A stretch of DNA of 8,681 nt. It comes from JACCTH01 sp036556085 (GTDB lineage: Bacteria > Actinomycetota > Acidimicrobiia > Spongiisociales > ZC4RG35). Shown here one piece after another: positions 6,153-8,681 of the stretch (position 1 is the first letter of the stretch; each line of letters starts with the position of its first letter). The stretch lies in NCBI GenBank assembly GCA_036556085.1, contig DATBKE010000084.1, positions 1-8,681 of the forward strand. The letters are read 5' to 3'. Both the position numbers and the translations under genes were made by a program. The notes under the pieces are model-generated. The model searched no databases, was not told the DNA's origin, and was given only the letters and a program-made list of their open reading frames with translations.

Positions 6153-7226
6153 ATGGCCATGCGCTTTTCAACGATGTTACGAGAGGCCATTGCAGGGGTT
6201 AGGTCGGGCACGTCCCGTGCGGGCATCATCTTCGTCGCACTTGTGGTGACGTGTATTGCGTACCTCGCCTTGGACGGCGCCGACTTGGTGAGAATCGAGA
6301 GTCGATACCTTGCATTCACGGAACAGGGCGGAACGACCTTCCAGGCCACGGCCCCAGGGGAGATCAATGGCGTAACTTGTGAAGACCTGAACGCAGCGAG
6401 TGGAGTGAGTGCTGCATCTGCACTGCGATTTGATCACAGAGTATTGCCGGCGGTACTACCCGGAACTCCCTTCGATGTGGTGAGCGTTTCACCATCTTTT
6501 GTCGATCAGCTGTCGTCGCTGAACACAGAAGGGAGCGGCCTACGTGAAGGTGTCCTTGTGGACAAGGCTCTCGCCGAGCGGTTCGGTGTTGGCGTTGGCG
6601 ATCGAGTCCCAACGACCACAGGAACTGACCTCTTGGTGGCTGGCGTCTTTCAATTGGGTTGGGAAGACCCGATCCTTGTCAACGCATTCATCGAGATAGT
6701 CAGCCCCATCGAGCCCTTCGATCGGTGCCTGGTTCGCATGTCGTCACCCGGAGTCGATGGATCGTTCCTTGCAATCCTGCCCGCTGCGGGACGTGACGGT
6801 CCGACCATCTCAACTTTGAACCCTGGACTCGGTGACCCTCCCGATTTCCTTGAGCTGGTGACATCTCGGACTGCTTCCTTCCTCCGCTTCCTTCCCGCCG
6901 CATTGGGATTGGCCATATCGCTCGCGATCATGGCTCGGCGCTCACTCGAGATGTCGGTGATGGTGAACTTCGGAGTCAACCGACGCGACATCATTGGGAC
7001 CTCGATGCTGGAGAACCTCCTCATGGTCCCTCTAATAGTCCTGACAGTCGTCGGCCCGTGGTGGTCACTGAGATCCCTCCTTCAGACGGACGGCTTCCGT
7101 GCGTTCTTCGACGCCGAGATGCTCAGAACGCTTGCGCTTAGCGTCGTCGGCATCACGCTGGGACCTCTCCTTGCTGCTCCGATGATCGCGAGGAGTCGTT
7201 TTCTCCGCGCTTTTCGGCTGAGGTAG
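6153..7226 (+). CDS. MacB/FtsX-like ABC transporter permease
   Basis: Membrane subunit of the exporter, 357 residues, in the four-helix type VII ABC layout: helix 1 at about 21-41 (SRAGIIFVALVVTCIAYLAL), an extracellular domain of about 200 residues (42-240), then helices near 242-261, 284-305 and 325-345. In MacB and LolCE such proteins do not pass substrate through the membrane but transmit ATP-driven movement to the outer domain, which handles peptides, lipoproteins or toxins. The outer domain has two cysteines (76 and 192) that could pair, and a GVLVDKALAERFGVGVGDRV segment like the MacB periplasmic core. The short loop after helix 2 (LEMSVMVNFGVNRRDIIG) matches the FtsX coupling helix region that touches the ATPase. 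Start ATG 6153 follows the ATPase stop by three bases; ATG 6159 is an alternative. Last gene of the operon, convergent with the SEC-C gene. Confidence 0.88.
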   Translation: MAMRFSTMLREAIAGVRSGTSRAGIIFVALVVTCIAYLALDGADLVRIESRYLAFTEQGGTTFQATAPGEINGVTCEDLNAASGVSAASALRFDHRVLPAVLPGTPFDVVSVSPSFVDQLSSLNTEGSGLREGVLVDKALAERFGVGVGDRVPTTTGTDLLVAGVFQLGWEDPILVNAFIEIVSPIEPFDRCLVRMSSPGVDGSFLAILPAAGRDGPTISTLNPGLGDPPDFLELVTSRTASFLRFLPAALGLAISLAIMARRSLEMSVMVNFGVNRRDIIGTSMLENLLMVPLIVLTVVGPWWSLRSLLQTDGFRAFFDAEMLRTLALSVVGITLGPLLAAPMIARSRFLRAFRLR

Positions 7227-7251
7227 CCGCCGACGGTCCACGACTCGGCTA
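7224..7251. terminator. inverted repeat in a convergent gap, possible terminator
   Basis: TAGCCG (7224-7229) and CGGCTA (7246-7251) are perfect inverted arms around a 16-base loop. They lie in the 32-bp gap between the converging permease and SEC-C genes, where a bidirectional terminator would be expected. The first arm includes the permease stop codon. Arms are short and there is no T-run. Confidence 0.3.
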
Positions 7252-7258
7252 TCGAGGG

Positions 7259-7705
7259 TCATCCCAACCCAGCGCGTGGAATCTTGTATTTCTTGCCCGA
7301 CCCGCACGGGCAGGGGTCGTTGCGGCCGACCTCAACCAGGCCCGGTGTCGGCGTCGGTGCGGTCAGAGGTGGTTGAGTCATCGTTCGCAGTCGTTGCTCG
7401 CGTGTCTCGAGGTTGCGCTCCCTGGCGTCGAGCATCTGTTGTCGCTTGGCCAGCTCGGCTTCCCGTTCGGCAAGGAACACGGCGTCTCGGTTCGAGCCGT
7501 CGACGACCGAGCGGAGTTCGTGGCCGATGAGGGCGGCGATCCCCCGACCCATTGAGATGCCCAGGGAGTCGCAGTATCGCTTCCATGCCGACCACATCGC
7601 CTCCGCTACGGGAACCCGCACTATTTGCCAGGTCTCGTCGTGGCCCAGACCGGAGAGCACCTTGCGGTCGATCCTGGCCAACGTGCCGCGATCCAGGCCC
7701 TTCAC
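7259..7705 (-). CDS. SEC-C motif protein with damaged zinc site
   Basis: A 148-residue protein of the type often seen near actinobacterial integrases. Domains in order: an N-terminal helical region (DETWQIVRVPVAEAMWSAWK and a following GRGIAALIGHEL helix), a charged coiled coil at about 73-110 (LAEREAELAKRQQMLDARER), a Pro/Thr linker, and a SEC-C motif at 126-141 (VGRNDPCPCGSGKKYK). SEC-C normally ends with a Cys-Cys or Cys-His pair that completes the zinc site; here KYK is followed by IPRAGLG and stop, so only Cys132 and Cys134 remain. The reading frame seems cut by foreign sequence at about 7285, on the side of the exporter cassette. Start GTG 7705 has AGGTGA four bases upstream (7710-7715 on the minus strand) and a 16-bp palindrome touching that site. 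Function is unknown; DNA binding or element maintenance is possible. Confidence 0.8.
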   Translation of the reverse strand: MKGLDRGTLARIDRKVLSGLGHDETWQIVRVPVAEAMWSAWKRYCDSLGISMGRGIAALIGHELRSVVDGSNRDAVFLAEREAELAKRQQMLDARERNLETREQRLRTMTQPPLTAPTPTPGLVEVGRNDPCPCGSGKKYKIPRAGLG

Positions 7706-7714
7706 GGTTTCACC

Positions 7715-7730
7715 TGTCTACATGTAGACA
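7715..7730. promoter_or_regulatory. perfect 16-bp palindrome, candidate operator
   Basis: TGTCTACATGTAGACA is a perfect palindrome. It begins ten bases upstream of the SEC-C start codon and shares a base with its ribosome binding site, so a bound dimer could block transcription or translation. It is AT-richer than its surroundings. The regulator is not evident; the SEC-C protein itself or the excisionase-like HTH protein are candidates. Confidence 0.6.
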
Positions 7731-8250
7731 TGGGCAACTGTGTTGCATGTGCGTGTGTCTTCCGAGAGGGTGGGTGCGCGAGAGAGGTGAGCTGGACCGG
7801 AATCCATTGCCGAGCGCGTGATAGGCAGGCTCGCTGAGATGGATAGGTTCGATGAGGCATCGACTGACCTTGGCCGGCGATGTCGATTTCTCTCGGTGCT
7901 GAGCCCGGCTGAGGTCGAACACCTGATCGAGGCACCCGCGAAGGCTCTGCGCAAGCGCACGTGGACTCTCACAGCCTCCAAGGTGGCCAGAGGCGGTTTC
8001 AAGCCGGTCGCAGAAACGGTCACACAGCCGTTTGCGATCGCTTTGCGATCGCCGTGAAACCAGGCCCCTTCACCATCGCCAGCATGGATCTCCCAGACAG
8101 GCTCTATCCCAGCCGGCACGGAAAGCGTGATGAGACCCACAAGGCCGAGCAGACCCCCACACCCTGTCGACGGAATGCCTTAGACCCTGTCAGAAACCCT
8201 CCAACTCAGCTCCGCCCGAGCCTCGACATCGAAATGACAGGGTTCAATCC
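7731..8250. other. about 520 bp without a confident gene
   Basis: Frames are open on both strands but none shows a family feature. The least unlikely is a plus-strand frame from ATG 7839 to 8057 (about 72 residues, with GGCAGG nine bases upstream and a helical LSPAEVEHLIEAPAKALRK stretch); the overlapping minus-strand frame is longer but looks like a shadow. The region holds a tandem 11-bp repeat (8031-8052) and repeated ACCCTGTC words (from 8161), so a control or attachment region before xis and int is the better reading. Confidence 0.5.
8031..8052 (+). repeat. tandem direct repeat TTTGCGATCGC x2, 11 bp
   Basis: TTTGCGATCGC occurs at 8031-8041 and again at 8042-8052 with no gap. Each copy contains the palindrome GCGATCGC, so two palindromes lie one helical turn apart on the same face of the DNA. 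This suits cooperative binding by a regulator or recombinase. Confidence 0.65.
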
Positions 8251-8280
8251 ATGATCGGAGGCATGGACCGCCATGACAGG
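8161..8280. repeat. direct and inverted ACCCTGTC repeats around the xis start
   Basis: ACCCTGTC at 8161-8168 recurs as ACCCTGTCA at 8184-8192, 23 bp on. The inverse TGACAGGGT lies at 8235-8243, and a shorter inverse TGACAGG at 8274-8280 inside the start of the excisionase gene. Four related sites around its start suggest autoregulation or excisionase and recombinase binding. The words are directly visible; the role is inferred. Confidence 0.5.
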
Positions 8281-8454
8281 CTGCTCAGCGTCACAGAGCT
8301 CGCCGATTACCTCGGAGTGCCGGTGACCACCCTCTACCAGTGGCGGTACCGGAGAGAAGGACCACCCGGATTCCGGGTGGGACGGCACATCCGCTACCGA
8401 TGGCAGGACATCCAGGACTGGATCGAAGGTCAACTCCAGGACGCCGGTCCGTGA
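8251..8454 (+). CDS. excisionase-like HTH protein
   Basis: A 67-residue DNA-binding protein of the helix-turn-helix 17 / MerR-like excisionase family. It shows LLSVTELADYLGVPVTTLYQ (11-30), the helix-turn-helix, then WRYRREGPPGFRVGRHIRYR (31-50), the wing, and a C-terminal DIQDWIE helix. Such proteins bend DNA at the attachment site and steer a tyrosine recombinase toward excision, and may also regulate transcription. Its position 63 bp before an integrase gene on the same strand supports that role. The start could be ATG 8251 (no clear ribosome binding site) or ATG 8263 (GGAGG two bases before it, too close); the HTH is complete either way. Repeated ACCCTGTC sites surround the start. Confidence 0.88.
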   Translation: MIGGMDRHDRLLSVTELADYLGVPVTTLYQWRYRREGPPGFRVGRHIRYRWQDIQDWIEGQLQDAGP

Positions 8455-8517
8455 ACCACCGTTTGTTCTCTCTCCCTCTGGTCCACGTCCCCGCCGGCGA
8501 TTACCTTCGACCTGAGT

Positions 8518-8681
8518 ATGGGATGGATTCGTAAGCGGCCCGACAGACCCGCTCCCTGGCGTGCCGGATATCGGGGACCTGACGGACGGGAGCACTCCAA
8601 GAGCTTCTTCCGAAAGCTCGACGCTGAGCGCTGGCTCCGTGACGAACTTCAAAGGCAAGACCAAGGGATATGGGTAGACCC
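8518..8681 (+). CDS. tyrosine recombinase (integrase), N-terminal part
   Basis: Gene start only; the window ends after 54 complete codons. From ATG 8518 the protein reads MGWIRKRPDRPAPWRAGYRG, PDGREHSKSFFRKLDAERWL and RDELQRQDQGIWVD. The pattern W-R-x-x-Y-R-x-x-D-G-R, then S-K-x-F and K-x-D-A-E-R-W-L, followed by a G-x-W-V-D turn, is typical of the arm-DNA-binding N-terminal domain of actinophage and actinobacterial ICE integrases. The catalytic R-H-R-Y domain is expected beyond the window, with a usual total of 350-400 residues. No in-frame ATG, GTG or TTG lies between the excisionase stop (8452-8454) and 8518, and no strong ribosome binding site is seen. It probably forms a unit with the excisionase-like gene. 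Confidence 0.87.
   Translation, partial: MGWIRKRPDRPAPWRAGYRGPDGREHSKSFFRKLDAERWLRDELQRQDQGIWVD

Noticed and set aside
7253..7276. CGAGGGTCATCCCAACCC resembles the missing T arm of the split serine tRNA
   Set aside because: The T loop is only four bases instead of seven, the acceptor strand CCCCTCC is absent, and the bases fall in the gap and 3' end of the SEC-C gene; chance similarity is likelier.
7718..8140. Minus-strand open frame of 140 codons upstream of the SEC-C gene
   Set aside because: It runs through the palindrome and the tandem repeat, is Arg/Ser-rich as expected of a GC-rich shadow frame, and has no recognisable domain.
1..8681. CRISPR array, insertion sequence or rRNA
   Set aside because: No regularly spaced repeats, no transposase frame with terminal inverted repeats and no rRNA sequence were seen on either strand.

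Overview
The window looks like chromosomal DNA of a high-GC Gram-positive bacterium, most likely an actinomycetote. I infer this from the GC-rich coding sequence, GTG and TTG start codons, tRNA genes that do not encode CCA, and actinobacterial-style genes (LCP remnant, adaptor with a peptidoglycan-binding domain, SEC-C protein beside a xis-int pair). The lineage below phylum cannot be set from the sequence.

Left part (1-2470), ordinary chromosome. A 3' fragment of an LCP (LytR-CpsA-Psr) gene lies on the minus strand and is cut where the major facilitator transporter (389-1546) begins. The transporter converges on tadA (1548-2018, minus), the tRNA adenosine deaminase. Three serine tRNA genes follow on the plus strand: GGA and CGA are complete, while the third (UGA) is complete only to its variable arm and then changes into unrelated sequence.

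Middle part (2471-7258), an accessory cassette. After a non-coding junction with a tandem direct repeat comes a plus-strand series: a membrane-anchored LuxR-type regulator, a small Sec-exported protein with two cysteines, a cysteine-rich lipoprotein, a membrane-anchored adaptor with a peptidoglycan-binding domain, a compact ABC ATPase and a MacB/FtsX-like permease. The last five are close together or overlapping and probably form one operon. The layout suggests a dedicated three-part envelope transporter acting with the secreted protein and lipoprotein, controlled by the regulator. Its substrate is unknown; a bacteriocin-like peptide with export or self-protection is one possibility.

Right part (7259-8681), mobile-element module. 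A minus-strand SEC-C protein has lost the last two cysteines of its metal-binding motif exactly at the cassette side, and a perfect 16-bp palindrome lies just upstream of it. About 520 bp without a confident gene holds a tandem 11-bp repeat and a set of inverted and direct ACCCTGTC repeats. An excisionase-like HTH protein and the first 54 codons of a tyrosine recombinase, running off the window, end the sequence. The cut tRNA and the cut SEC-C gene bracket the cassette and mark it as acquired, probably through site-specific recombination at the tRNA-Ser locus.
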